Positions 53,661-62,593 of a stretch of DNA of 64,000 bases are shown one piece after another. The translations under genes were made by a program, and so were the position numbers. The notes below the pieces were generated by a model. The model saw only the letters and a list, made by a program, of their open reading frames with translations. It was not told the DNA's origin and searched no databases. This DNA is from CALBTQ01 sp036725605 (GTDB lineage: Bacteria > Lernaellota > Lernaellaia > Lernaellales > Lernaellaceae), in the NCBI GenBank assembly GCA_036725605.1, contig DAIMDW010000019.1, forward strand, positions 59,746 to 123,745. The letters are read 5' to 3'. How positions within the stretch are numbered: the stretch's first letter is position 1; each line of letters starts with the position of its first letter.

Positions 53661-54964
53661 AACGTCTGAGCTTGCTGCTGCTGAGTCTGCTCGTCCTGCT
53701 GGCCTTCGCCGCGTGCGACGAGATGAGCAACGAACCCTCCAGCGATGTCGACGCCGCCGCCGACCAACAACCGGTTGACGACGACGATGACGACGACAAC
53801 GACGCGGACGATCGCGGCTCCTATGTCGATTGCGAGCCGGTCGCGCCCGTCGCCTGGCCCGACGTCGACACGACCGATCCGTCGGTCATTTCCTTTGACG
53901 CCGACAATTTCTTCACCGTCGACGGCCAGAAGTACTTCCCCATCGGCTTTTACAGCGCGCCCGAAGACCTTACCGGCCTGCAGGCCTTCAAGGCCGAGGG
54001 TTTCAACATCGCGCTGACCGGCCCCAGTTGTTGCGGCGGCACCTCGCTGCAGGATCAGATCGACATCCTCGAAGCCGGGTCCGACGCCGGCGTGATGGTC
54101 ATCCTGCGCGTGTGGCGGCCGATGAGCCAGGTGCTGACGCGCCCGGCCGCCGAACTGCAGGCCGAGCTCGACGCGCGCACGGGCATCGGCAGCCTCTTCG
54201 GCTGGTACACCTACGACGAACCGGGCCTGCACGACGTGCCGTTGGACGAAACCGCCGCCGTGCACGAGTTTCTCACGACCTACGCGCCCAACCATCTGGA
54301 CGGCCTGGTTGACGCGCCGCTGTCGGATTTCGCGCGCTACGTCGACGACTGCTCGTTCTTCATGGTCGATCCGTATCCGTCCGATTGGGCGCCGCTGTCC
54401 TACATCAAATCGGTGATGAACGAGGCGCACGACGCCACGCAGGATCTCAAGCCGATCATCGGCGTGCTGCAGGCCTTCAGTTGGGATTGGTACGAGGGCA
54501 ACACCGACGCCGAGTATCATCCCAATGCGCTGGAAGTGCGCAACATGGTCTGGCAGTTCATCGTCCACGGCGCGCGCGGCCTGCTGCCCTGGAATTACGC
54601 GGGCGACTACACGATCCACTACCAGGAGGAAATCTGGAACGACTACCTGGCGCAGATCGCGCAGCTCAACGAGCTCATGCGCGTGCTGCTGACCCCCGAG
54701 GCCGACATCGACCTCGCGCCGGAGACGACCTTCCCGCTGTCGTTCGATTATTCGGTCAAGCAGGAGGACACGGCGACGTGGATCTTCACCGTTTCCACCA
54801 ACGAGCACAGCCTGTACGTCACGCTCGATCTCTCCGCGCTGGGCACGGACCTGTGCATCGTCGACTACGACACCGGCGAGATTTTCGTGCAGGACGAAAA
54901 CGGCAAAATCGAAGTGCTCTACAGCCGCCTCCAGCACCGCATCCTGGAGGTCTTCACCGACTGA
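53657..54964 (+). CDS. Asp-tract lipoprotein with TIM-barrel glycoside-hydrolase-like domain
   Basis: 435 residues. Lipobox AFAAC at ~20 with Asp next, then a short Asp/Asn tract. The catalytic-like domain opens FTVDGQKYFPIGFYSAPEDL, a start typical of GH2/GH42/DUF4434-type barrels, and has FGWYTYDEPGLHDVPLDE (possible acid/base Glu), FFMVDPYPSD, IIGVLQAFSWDWYEGNTD, and VHGARGLLPWNYAGDYTIH at the last strands. It ends in a small beta domain. It probably acts on a polysaccharide outside the cell; the substrate is unknown. It begins within the previous gene's stop codon (ATGA). Confidence 0.75.
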   Translation: MKRLSLLLLSLLVLLAFAACDEMSNEPSSDVDAAADQQPVDDDDDDDNDADDRGSYVDCEPVAPVAWPDVDTTDPSVISFDADNFFTVDGQKYFPIGFYSAPEDLTGLQAFKAEGFNIALTGPSCCGGTSLQDQIDILEAGSDAGVMVILRVWRPMSQVLTRPAAELQAELDARTGIGSLFGWYTYDEPGLHDVPLDETAAVHEFLTTYAPNHLDGLVDAPLSDFARYVDDCSFFMVDPYPSDWAPLSYIKSVMNEAHDATQDLKPIIGVLQAFSWDWYEGNTDAEYHPNALEVRNMVWQFIVHGARGLLPWNYAGDYTIHYQEEIWNDYLAQIAQLNELMRVLLTPEADIDLAPETTFPLSFDYSVKQEDTATWIFTVSTNEHSLYVTLDLSALGTDLCIVDYDTGEIFVQDENGKIEVLYSRLQHRILEVFTD

Positions 54965-55013
54965 CCGATTTGAAAAGGTAGGCCACGCTTCACGCGGCGG
55001 TATTAGGAGTCCT

Positions 55014-55080
55014 GGATCCCCGGGTCAAGCCCGAGGATGACGGAAAGAACTGTCATTTCCGCGAAGGCGGAAATCCAGGA
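55014..55080. repeat. Two short palindromic intergenic repeats
   Basis: ctggatccccgggtcaagcc...gaggatgac followed by catttccgcgaaggcggaaatcc. The second is a variant of the palindrome at 43978. Confidence 0.6.
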
Positions 55081-55106
55081 TTGGAAATGCCTTTCCTGAC
55101 CATATC

Positions 55107-55247
55107 GATGGGACAAATGGGACACTTCGGGACAGGTTGTCCCACGGGTGTGCGGCATAATAATTCAACGATATCAGCAGGTTATAAAAATGGACCGTGG
55201 GACGCATGCGGAAAAGTGTCCCACGCCAATAGTACGAGCGTTCGAGC
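55107..55247. repeat. Dispersed GGGACA double-hairpin repeat, copy 2
   Basis: Same order as 22131-22275: gatgggacaaatgggacact...ttgtcccacg, an AT-rich middle with atatcagcaggttataaa, then gtgggacgcat...gtgtcccacgccaatag. Confidence 0.8.
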
Positions 55248-55377
55248 AGGGGGGTAGGTCCCCGTGCCTACCCAGGCCCGGGCAGTCCAGGTCGGGGCAA
55301 CCACGGGGAGTTGCCCCTACAAATAACCAATCGGGTGGCGCTGGCACGCCGAACGCGGTGCGGCTTGTCAGTGTTTT
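55247..55377. repeat. GC-rich repeat E (short copy) and family F fragment
   Basis: ggggtaggtccccgtgccta followed by three units related to ggtcggggcaacca and ending gttgcccctacaaataacc, as at 26758-26992. It runs into ggtggcgctggcacgccgaa, a diverged family F fragment. Confidence 0.75.
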
Positions 55378-55466
55378 TCAGCATGTACATTTCAATTTTA
55401 TTCCCGTAGAATAATCGCGCGAAGCTGAAGCCTCGCGCCGCTTCGCCCGCATTGGAGGATGATGAA

Positions 55467-55574
55467 ATGCACCGTGGTTTTCTTGCCGGTACACTGGCCG
55501 TGCTTTTCCTGTTGGCCTCCACTGTAGTTATATCATGCGACGACGACGACGAACCCGGCTGTGGGTGTTTCTAA
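55467..55574 (+). CDS. 35-residue mini-lipoprotein: signal peptide, lipid Cys, Asp4, GCGCF tail
   Basis: ATG at 55467 with TTGGAGGATGATGAA upstream (GGAGG, good spacing). The signal peptide GFLAGTLAVLFLLASTVVIS ends in Cys24, directly followed by D-D-D-D-E-P-G-C-G-C-F and TAA. The mature product would be only 12 residues, combining the Asp tract and the GCGC tail of its neighbours with no domain between. Either a genuine minimal lipoprotein or a larger gene that lost its middle. Codons and ribosome site look native. No family is known to me. Confidence 0.6.
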   Translation: MHRGFLAGTLAVLFLLASTVVISCDDDDEPGCGCF

Positions 55575-55614
55575 CGCGGAACGCCGAACGCCAAATGTGG
55601 ATAGGAGGATTTTG

Positions 55615-55662
55615 ATGGCGACCAAGTATGATGTGAATGGAGAAATAGGTGACTGTCCCTAA
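55615..55662 (+). pseudogene. Gene start cut by a repeat
   Basis: GATAGGAGGATTTTG precedes ATG and nine ordinary codons (MATKYDVNG). The sequence then enters the gaaataggtgactgtccct repeat and meets TAA inside it. The strong ribosome site with immediate truncation suggests a gene whose body was lost or displaced. Confidence 0.45.
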
Positions 55663-55705
55663 TTTCCATTTCCCGAGAAATAGGTGACTGTCCCTAATTT
55701 CTAAT
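55648..55705. repeat. Two direct copies of gaaataggtgactgtcccta
   Basis: A 25-base unit repeated at 55648-55673 and 55679-55704 and followed by degenerate cctaatttcc runs. Sequences of this type are common beside REP-associated (Y1) transposase genes in environmental Proteobacteria, but no transposase is present here. Confidence 0.8.
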
Positions 55706-55718
55706 TTCCTAATTTCCC

Positions 55719-55934
55719 CTAATTTCCCAATCCACGGTAGGCTGGAATTGTTTGCAATAGTTCGGTAGCCGAATTGCACAATGCTTTGCGAAAAACATTG
55801 ATTCGGTCCGCCATTCCTCGTGTACTTTTTGATCCTGTCGGTTCGGCCAGGATTTCTTCTTTAGCCATCCGGACAGTTTCCTGCCAAGCGGAAATTATCT
55901 CGTCGGTGAAAGCGAGGGAATTATCGTCATTCAT
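55719..55934 (-). CDS. Small hypothetical protein
   Basis: 71 residues from the ATG at 55934, with GAGGGG 8 bases upstream. Helical, acidic N-terminus (MNDDNSLAFTDEIISAWQET), no membrane segment or signal. Less GC-rich than the surroundings. It is separated from the AT-rich membrane-protein gene at 55988 by 53 bases; both could belong to one acquired segment. Confidence 0.5.
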   Translation of the reverse strand: MNDDNSLAFTDEIISAWQETVRMAKEEILAEPTGSKSTRGMADRINVFRKALCNSATELLQTIPAYRGLGN

Positions 55935-55987
55935 AATAAACACCCCTCAACGAAAAATATAAATTACATGCAGTGTATTTTTCTCTA

Positions 55988-56476
55988 TCAAGCTGCCTTG
56001 ATTAATAAAAGCACTGCGAAAAAACATGATAAAGTAACAGCAATACAGTGCATTGAAAATAATGGTATGCTCACCATTTTTGTTTGCCAAGCCCGAGGGA
56101 TAATCGAAACACAATGGAGGTAAAATCCTTCATCAAACAATTTGAGAGATTCACGGCATTTTGCCAAGATTTTTCTGTTTTTTATTATGTTCTTCAAACA
56201 ATAGATCAGCATAGTGATACACCATACATATGCAACAACAAGAAAACCGATAATTGAATAGAGAACCGAATTTCGATCCAAGGGAAGTTTTTCTCCTTTG
56301 GCAAAGACAACGACGCCAAAGAGAATGGTTGCGTACATCAACGAATGTTTCCAAATCATGCTGCTATAACGAACGCTTTCGTTAAAGACTTGCCCTGCGA
56401 CATTTAGAATAATATCGATTTTATGCGATTCCTCTACCAGATTTAGTTTGCTATTTGAACAGGTTGATTCCGTCAT
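55988..56476 (-). CDS. AT-rich three-helix membrane protein
   Basis: 162 residues with AGGGGTAATAA directly before the ATG. Helices: MYATILFGVVVFAKG, VLYSIIGFLVVAYVWCITML and MHCIAVTLSCFFAVLLLIKA. A basic cytoplasmic loop (KNIIKNRKILAKCRESLKLF) lies between the last two. Function unknown. Composition is AT-biased like the genes at 22341 and 31161. The gap to 56711 shows no gene. Confidence 0.6.
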   Translation of the reverse strand: MTESTCSNSKLNLVEESHKIDIILNVAGQVFNESVRYSSMIWKHSLMYATILFGVVVFAKGEKLPLDRNSVLYSIIGFLVVAYVWCITMLIYCLKNIIKNRKILAKCRESLKLFDEGFYLHCVSIIPRAWQTKMVSIPLFSMHCIAVTLSCFFAVLLLIKAA

Positions 56477-56711
56477 TTATTACCCCTTTAATGTTATCAT
56501 AATAATATACCTGCTATCGTTGTATTCAACCTCTATATTCATAGGAAAATAATACTATATTCAATAGAGGAAATCAACAGCGCTGTAGATGGCTTAAAAG
56601 AAGTAAAATATTTCCAAAGGTTGAGTGAATGATATGGGTAATGGAACGCACTATATCCTTACATGTGAGGTATCAAATAGGTGGAAGCTCGTACGTGTTA
56701 TTCCAAAAAAA

Positions 56712-58163
56712 CTACTTCCGGAAGCGCATCAGGCCCGCCTGCATGCCGGGTTGTTCGATCAGAAGATTGACCCGGGGGAATTTTTCGTACAGGCGGCGGA
56801 CGATCATTTGGTTCGGATCGTAGATCGTCTCGTTGGTCATCAGCAGCCACAGCGAATCGAGGTCGGCGAAGCGGGCGACGGTCGCGTCGATGTGCTCTTG
56901 GTCGTCGATCCGCTCCGGCGAATCGTAGATCGCCTCGACCGTGCAGACGTCGCCGCAGTAGTGCAAGAACGCGGGCGCGGCGTGGCGCTCGTAAATCAAC
57001 ACCGTTTCGCCGGCGACCCGCGTGCACACGTGCGGCCAGTCGGGCCGGCGGCTCAGCGGATAGGTCAGCGCGAAGCCCAACGGTTCAATCCACAACACCG
57101 CCAGCAAAACCGCCAGCGGCAATTTGACGCGCAATCGCGGCGCGCAGGCCAGCGCCAGCACGGGAAAGACCAGGTACGGCGTCAGGTAGCGAAGGTCGAA
57201 CAACGGCGCGACCATCGCCCCGGCCAGCGTCAGCCACGGCGCGAGCACGCTGACGGCCAGCAGAAAATCGAAGGCCCGCCGTTCGTCCTTGCGCCGCCGC
57301 CACAACACCCACAGCGCGCCGAGCGTCGCCGCGATCATCACCGCCACCGCCGCGCGGGTCGACCACGGCGCCCACGTGTCGGACAGGCGCATCTGCAAAA
57401 CCGAGGTCGCCCAGGGGAACGAAGTGAACGGAAACTGCCAGACCAGCTCGGCTATCATCGTCGGCAGGGAGAGCGAGCGGCGGAAAAATTGCCCGTGGCC
57501 GATCTGCACGACCAGGAAGTAGCTCCACGGCGCGAAGAGCAAGGCCGTCGCGACGATCGACCGCCGCAGCCCGCGACGCAATTCGGCGAACAGCGCGTAG
57601 GCCGCCGCGTAAAACGCGCCGACGAAAAAGAAGGCGTAGTAGTGCGTGTACAGCGACGCGGCCAGGCACAGCGTCATGAAAATGCCCGCGCGCGCCTGCC
57701 GCTCGCGCCAGGCCAGCGCGTAGTGCGTCGCGCCGACCAGCAACAGCGCGAGCAACGCGAAGCCGCGCAGCTCGGTGCCGGCCCACACCAGCATCGGCGT
57801 CAGCGCGAGCAGGTACGCGCCGAGGCGCGCCGCCGTGCGATCGGCAAACCGCGCCGTCGTGCGAAACGCCGCCGCGACCGTCGCCGCGCCCAACAACTGC
57901 GGCAACAAACGCAGCGCTTCGTCCGACGCGCCGGCCAGCGCGATCCACAATTTAAGCAGCAGATGAAACAGCGGCGGGTGCGGATCGACGCGGTAATAGC
58001 CGCGCAGCAGATCGCCCAGCGGCGTCAGGGCGATGATCCGGCTGGCGATCTCGTCGTCCCACAACGCCTGGCCCTGCGCGACCGCCGCGCGAATGACGAA
58101 CGCGGCCGCGAAAACCAGTGCGGTTTCCAGCCACAACTTTTTGGCCGAGTCGGACGCTTGCAC
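56712..58163 (-). CDS. GT39/ArnT-like membrane glycosyltransferase
   Basis: 483 residues from the GTG at 58163 (GAAGGATATCCC upstream); the longer frame to 58223 has no ribosome site. About ten transmembrane helices. The first periplasmic loop has the acidic motif QALWDDEIASR, and RVDPHPPLFHLLLKLWI follows, both hallmarks of the PMT/ArnT (GT-C) fold, which transfers sugars from polyprenyl-phosphate donors. HYYAFFFVGAFYAAAYALF lies in the central helices, and the soluble C-terminal part is short. Acceptor unknown (lipid A, glycan or protein). Confidence 0.85.
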   Translation of the reverse strand: MQASDSAKKLWLETALVFAAAFVIRAAVAQGQALWDDEIASRIIALTPLGDLLRGYYRVDPHPPLFHLLLKLWIALAGASDEALRLLPQLLGAATVAAAFRTTARFADRTAARLGAYLLALTPMLVWAGTELRGFALLALLLVGATHYALAWRERQARAGIFMTLCLAASLYTHYYAFFFVGAFYAAAYALFAELRRGLRRSIVATALLFAPWSYFLVVQIGHGQFFRRSLSLPTMIAELVWQFPFTSFPWATSVLQMRLSDTWAPWSTRAAVAVMIAATLGALWVLWRRRKDERRAFDFLLAVSVLAPWLTLAGAMVAPLFDLRYLTPYLVFPVLALACAPRLRVKLPLAVLLAVLWIEPLGFALTYPLSRRPDWPHVCTRVAGETVLIYERHAAPAFLHYCGDVCTVEAIYDSPERIDDQEHIDATVARFADLDSLWLLMTNETIYDPNQMIVRRLYEKFPRVNLLIEQPGMQAGLMRFRK

Positions 58164-58287
58164 GGGATATCCTTCATGATAAAAACGTGCGGCCAGTGTA
58201 GCGCATTCGGCCGGCGAAGCCAACGCGCCCGGCGTTTGTCAGCGGCGACAATTCCCGTTAAGATCAGGCGGTCGAAAGGAGTGCCCG

Positions 58288-59841
58288 ATGCGCCGATTGA
58301 GTTTTCTACTGTTGATCCTTTTGTTGCTGCTCGCCGGTTGCGGCGACGATGACGACGACAACGACGATTCATCCGATGACGACGCCGCCGACGACGATTC
58401 GTCCGACGATGACGACGATGACGATACGACCGACGACGATACGCTCGACGACGATACGCTCGATGACGATACGCTCGACGATGACTCGCTCGACGACGAC
58501 ACCGTCGACGATGACGACGACACGCCCGGGCCCTACGACGATATGACGCCCACGGGCAAGGCGGTCGGCGACATTCTGTCCATCGCCAGCCACATGTCCA
58601 CCGGCGCGGCGTACCGCCGCGAGCGCGAGTTCGAAATTCAACAGGAGGTCGCCGCGGGCATCACCAACGTGCGGCGCGGCTTCTACTGGAACAACATCGA
58701 ACCGCAAGACGACGTGTGGACCTTCGACGGGTACGATGTGATGGTCGGCCTGATCAGCGAGGCCGGACTCAATCCGTTGGCCATGGTCACGCACTCCGTC
58801 GGCTGGGCCGCGCCCGGCGGCAGCCCCAACGAGATCGATCCCGCGAAATTCGCCGATTTCGCCGGCACCGTCGCCGCACGCTACGCCGACGACCTGGATC
58901 TCTACGAAATCTGGAACGAGCAAAACACCGAGCGCTTCTGGAGCGGCGGTCCCAATCCGGAGCACTACGGCCTGCTGTTGGAGGCCGCGTACGAGGCCAT
59001 TCACGAGAACGATCCGACCGCCGAGGTGATGTTCGGCGGCATGAGCTCGCTGGACACCGAGCACCTGCTGGATCCGCGCGGCGTCTGGAATTTCCTGGCG
59101 CGCACCGGCGAGGAGCATCCCGACCTGTGCGACTTCATCGACGGCGTCGCGATCCACCCGTACACCTTCCTGCAGCAGCCGGGGCCCGAACTGTCGCTGG
59201 ACATTCTCGGCCTGTACCGCTACCCCGACCTGCGCACGACCATCGACGACGTGCGCGGCATGCTCGAGGAACTGGGCTGCCGCGACAAGGCGATCCACCT
59301 CACCGAGATGGGCTGGCCGAGTCTGCTGATCGGCAACGACCGGCAGGCGGCGTACTACGCGCGTGGCGCGCTGCTGTCGGCGGCGGCCGGCGTCGCGGGT
59401 TATTATTGGTATACTTTCTACGACGAGGAGCCGGGCTCGACGATCCCCACCGAGGACTACTTCGGCCTCTACGAGCTGCCCGACGGCGTGACCGATCCCG
59501 ACCCGAAACCGGCGTACAACGCGCTGGTCGCGCTCAGCGAACTGGTCGGCGCGTCGCGCTATGCGGGCGACCTGGGCGTCGCTCTCGAATGGGACGCGGC
59601 GGACGACAATTACGCGCTGGCCTTCGTCGACGACGACGGCCTCTGGACGATCACCGCGTGGCGCTTCGGGCTCAACCTCGGCCAGCAAGCGACGGTGGAG
59701 ATTCCGCTGCCGCCCGGCGCGACGGGCAACTGGACGCTCTACGATCAGTTCGGCGACCAGCTCGACTCCGCCGCCGTCGACGGCGCGGTCTCGCTGACCA
59801 TCGACGGCAACGTGCGCTACCTACAGGTCGCGACGGAGTAG
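58288..59841 (+). CDS. Asp-tract lipoprotein with clan-A glycoside-hydrolase domain (GH5/GH39-like)
   Basis: 517 residues. Lipobox LLAGC at ~18, then about 65 residues of Asp broken by Ser, Thr, Leu and Val (repeated D-D-D-T-L). The barrel begins at ~95: NVRRGFYWNNIEPQDDVWTF; acid/base Glu in LYEIWNEQNTERFW; VAIHPYTFLQQPG; nucleophile Glu in AIHLTEMGWPSLLIG. Two Glu in strands 4 and 7 with N-E and E-M-G contexts are the clan GH-A signature. A small beta domain ends the protein. A secreted polysaccharide-degrading enzyme tethered by a long acidic linker is inferred. Confidence 0.85.
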   Translation: MRRLSFLLLILLLLLAGCGDDDDDNDDSSDDDAADDDSSDDDDDDDTTDDDTLDDDTLDDDTLDDDSLDDDTVDDDDDTPGPYDDMTPTGKAVGDILSIASHMSTGAAYRREREFEIQQEVAAGITNVRRGFYWNNIEPQDDVWTFDGYDVMVGLISEAGLNPLAMVTHSVGWAAPGGSPNEIDPAKFADFAGTVAARYADDLDLYEIWNEQNTERFWSGGPNPEHYGLLLEAAYEAIHENDPTAEVMFGGMSSLDTEHLLDPRGVWNFLARTGEEHPDLCDFIDGVAIHPYTFLQQPGPELSLDILGLYRYPDLRTTIDDVRGMLEELGCRDKAIHLTEMGWPSLLIGNDRQAAYYARGALLSAAAGVAGYYWYTFYDEEPGSTIPTEDYFGLYELPDGVTDPDPKPAYNALVALSELVGASRYAGDLGVALEWDAADDNYALAFVDDDGLWTITAWRFGLNLGQQATVEIPLPPGATGNWTLYDQFGDQLDSAAVDGAVSLTIDGNVRYLQVATE

Positions 59842-59969
59842 GCGGAAACGCGTTGCGGTAAATATCGTCCCCGCATCGGCATTTTACATCGACAGGCTCC
59901 GTCACGAATTCCGTTCGCCCATCGGAGCGAACAAGGCACGATTATCTCACCGGCGATGCGATCATATCC

Positions 59970-59998
59970 TTGACAGAGACAAGCAAATATTATTTGAT
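59970..59998 (+). promoter_or_regulatory. Predicted promoter of the propeller lipoprotein gene
   Basis: TTGACA (59970-59975), 17 bases, TTTGAT (59993-59998), 28 bases before the ATG at 60027. Confidence 0.5.
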
Positions 59999-60026
59999 AT
60001 ATATCGTACAGACATTGGAGGCGATG

Positions 60027-62516
60027 ATGAGTCGGAATGTCCTGTATGGCTTGTTGATGTTGATATTGGCCGTCGGTTTGGCCTGCGACAGCGGAGACGA
60101 CGACGATAACGATGCCGCATCTCCCGATGATGACGCGGCGGACGACGACAACCCAGTCGCCGATGACGATGTGAATCCCCCCGACGATGACACGCCCGAC
60201 GACGATACGACCGACGACGATACGCTCGATGACGACGACGACGATACAACGCCTATCGATGACGACGACGATCAGTGCGAGTTGACAACGTTGTGCGATT
60301 TCGCCGTGAACGAGTGCGACAATTGGTACACGTCCTGGCATAACGTCGACCTGTGCCTGAATCATTTTGCCGATGGTTGCGCCGACGCCGACGCGTACGT
60401 CGAGTGCGTGTGCTCCTGCCACGACGATGAATCCTCCTGCTCGAATTGGGCGTTCAATTGTCAATGGATCTGCCGTCAGCAGTTCTGTACGGAACCGGCC
60501 GGTGACGACGACGATGATGACGACGACTTCGAGTTTATCGCTCCGCTTTCCATTCAGGATCTTGCCGGCGGAAAACCGGGCGATCGCGGTTCGTCCGTAG
60601 TGGTTACGCCGGACGGACACACGCTGGTTTCCGTCCGACGCGGCCGGAAACTGATCGTTTTCGATGTCGATGACGACGCCGATCCCGAAGTCGTCGCCCC
60701 CATCGCCCTCGATCAGGAAATGGTTCTCGACGGCGAAGGCCTGCCGCATTTGGCGTTTTACGACGCCACTACGCACGCGGTGACCTACGCCGTCAAAACG
60801 AAAGATGGCTGGACGACCCAGATCGTCGAGGACGCCGGCTGGTGGTCGGACACCAATGGCTTTCCGATGTTTGACCAGTTGGACCTGACCATCGACGCGG
60901 TCGGGGCCGCGCATCTGTGTTATTACCGCCTGCCCGGCGGTGATCTGCGTTATGCAACCAACGCCGGCGGAACCTGGGTCGCCGAGTCGGTCGACGCCGC
61001 CGGCGATGTGGGACGATATTGCTCGCTGGCGGTCGCGGCGGACGGCGACGTGTGGATCGCCTACAGCGACATTACCCTCGGCCGCCTGAAGGCGGCCTGC
61101 GGCCGCGCCGGTTCATGGGATATCGGCGTGGTCGATCCGTTCAGCATGGGACGCGATATATCGATGGCGTTGGCGCCGGACGGAGCTGTTGTGTTGGGTT
61201 ATGTCAGCGGGATCTATCACGAAACGGTTACGGGTTTGTTGGCGAACAACCGTGACGGTTTATGGAGAATTCATCGCGTCAACGAACCGGGCTCTGTTTA
61301 CAGCGCGTCCATGGTTCTGGACGACAGCGGGAATGCATACCTGGCCACCGGGAGCCGGTACAACTTGGGCCTGTACGGTTATTTAGACTACATCGCCCTC
61401 AACATTGAAGGCCAGGCATTTCCGGTGTATCTGTCGGAATACGGCGTCCAGGGGCTTAGCCTGACCCTGGACGACGAAAACTATGTTTTGATCAGCCACG
61501 GCAATTCCAATGGTGATATTGCTCTTACGGACAATATCTCAGGTTCGTGGAACAGCGTGATTGTCGACGAGGCTCCCGGCGTCACCAATACCAACATGGT
61601 TCGTGACGCCCTGGGCGTAATCCACGTGGTCTACCAAAGCAAGGAAAGGGCGAACAGCAGCGACGATGACGACATCATCTACGCCAACAATCGTTTCGGC
61701 GAGTGGCAGTCGGTGGTGGTGCAGGAAAATCGTTGGTGCAGCAACATCGCCTTGGCCGTCAACGCGGATGGTCTGGCTTCGGTGGCCTACTCCTATCAAA
61801 ACCAGCTTTTTTTCGCCGCCGATACCGGCGACGGCTGGCAGAGCGAAACCGTACCGACTCCGTTAATCAGTGTGTCCGTCTATGTCGATCTGGCGCTCGA
61901 TAGCGACGGCCATGCCCATATCGCCTTCTACGACAATAACGACCCGCTATATCACGCCACCAACGCCGGCGGCGACTGGCTTGTCGAACCGGTAACGGCC
62001 GATAACGTCAATTTGGGCACCTACCTCGCGATCGCCGTTGATGATGCGGCGGTGCATATGCTGGCCCGGGACGAAAGCACCGACGATCTGCTCTACGTTA
62101 CGAATGCGTCCGGCGAGTGGACGTCCACTGTCTTGAACGATGAGGCTCACTCTGCCGGCGACATCATTACCGACGAGACCGGCGCCGTGCACCTCACCTA
62201 TTACGATTATGATTTGCATTATGTCACCAATTCCTCCGGCGAGTGGGTGAGCGAGACCATCGACGATGGGGGTTATTTGTCGCAAATATTTTTCGATTCC
62301 GCCGGTCTTCCCCATGTGATTTATGTGGATATCGTTGATTTCGATTTATGGCACGCCGTGCGCCGGGAGGGGACGTGGCGGCGCGACAGACTCGATTGGG
62401 GCGGCGTCGCCGGTATCAGCCCGACCGGCTTTATCGACGACGCCGGGCGCGTGCATGCGTTTTATGAGGCGGAAGATGCGGCGGTGTATGGAATTTTCCC
62501 CGTGGCGAATCCTTGA
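60027..62516 (+). CDS. Asp-tract lipoprotein with Cys-rich module and propeller-like repeats
   Basis: 829 residues from the ATG at 60027 (TTGGAGGCG upstream; ATG at 60024 also possible). Lipobox VGLAC at ~17 then Asp. An Asp/Thr tract (~20-85) leads to a Cys-rich module (CELTTLCDFAVNECDNWY ... CVCSCHDDESSCSNWAFNCQ) that recalls the 165-residue neighbour. A second short Asp tract follows, then ~600 residues of repeated units such as GHAHIAFYDNNDPLYHATN, GAVHLTYYDYDLHYVTN and GLPHVIYVDIVDFDLWHAV, i.e. a beta-propeller with 'H.aYYD...L.Yatn' blades. Likely surface-exposed binding protein; ligand unknown. Confidence 0.8.
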   Translation: MSRNVLYGLLMLILAVGLACDSGDDDDNDAASPDDDAADDDNPVADDDVNPPDDDTPDDDTTDDDTLDDDDDDTTPIDDDDDQCELTTLCDFAVNECDNWYTSWHNVDLCLNHFADGCADADAYVECVCSCHDDESSCSNWAFNCQWICRQQFCTEPAGDDDDDDDDFEFIAPLSIQDLAGGKPGDRGSSVVVTPDGHTLVSVRRGRKLIVFDVDDDADPEVVAPIALDQEMVLDGEGLPHLAFYDATTHAVTYAVKTKDGWTTQIVEDAGWWSDTNGFPMFDQLDLTIDAVGAAHLCYYRLPGGDLRYATNAGGTWVAESVDAAGDVGRYCSLAVAADGDVWIAYSDITLGRLKAACGRAGSWDIGVVDPFSMGRDISMALAPDGAVVLGYVSGIYHETVTGLLANNRDGLWRIHRVNEPGSVYSASMVLDDSGNAYLATGSRYNLGLYGYLDYIALNIEGQAFPVYLSEYGVQGLSLTLDDENYVLISHGNSNGDIALTDNISGSWNSVIVDEAPGVTNTNMVRDALGVIHVVYQSKERANSSDDDDIIYANNRFGEWQSVVVQENRWCSNIALAVNADGLASVAYSYQNQLFFAADTGDGWQSETVPTPLISVSVYVDLALDSDGHAHIAFYDNNDPLYHATNAGGDWLVEPVTADNVNLGTYLAIAVDDAAVHMLARDESTDDLLYVTNASGEWTSTVLNDEAHSAGDIITDETGAVHLTYYDYDLHYVTNSSGEWVSETIDDGGYLSQIFFDSAGLPHVIYVDIVDFDLWHAVRREGTWRRDRLDWGGVAGISPTGFIDDAGRVHAFYEAEDAAVYGIFPVANP

Positions 62517-62593
62517 GAAATCCCTCATGAAGGTGTGTTAGCATACCGATAAATAGTTTTTCATTCGGTGCAACCATTACGAGAGGTGTGACG

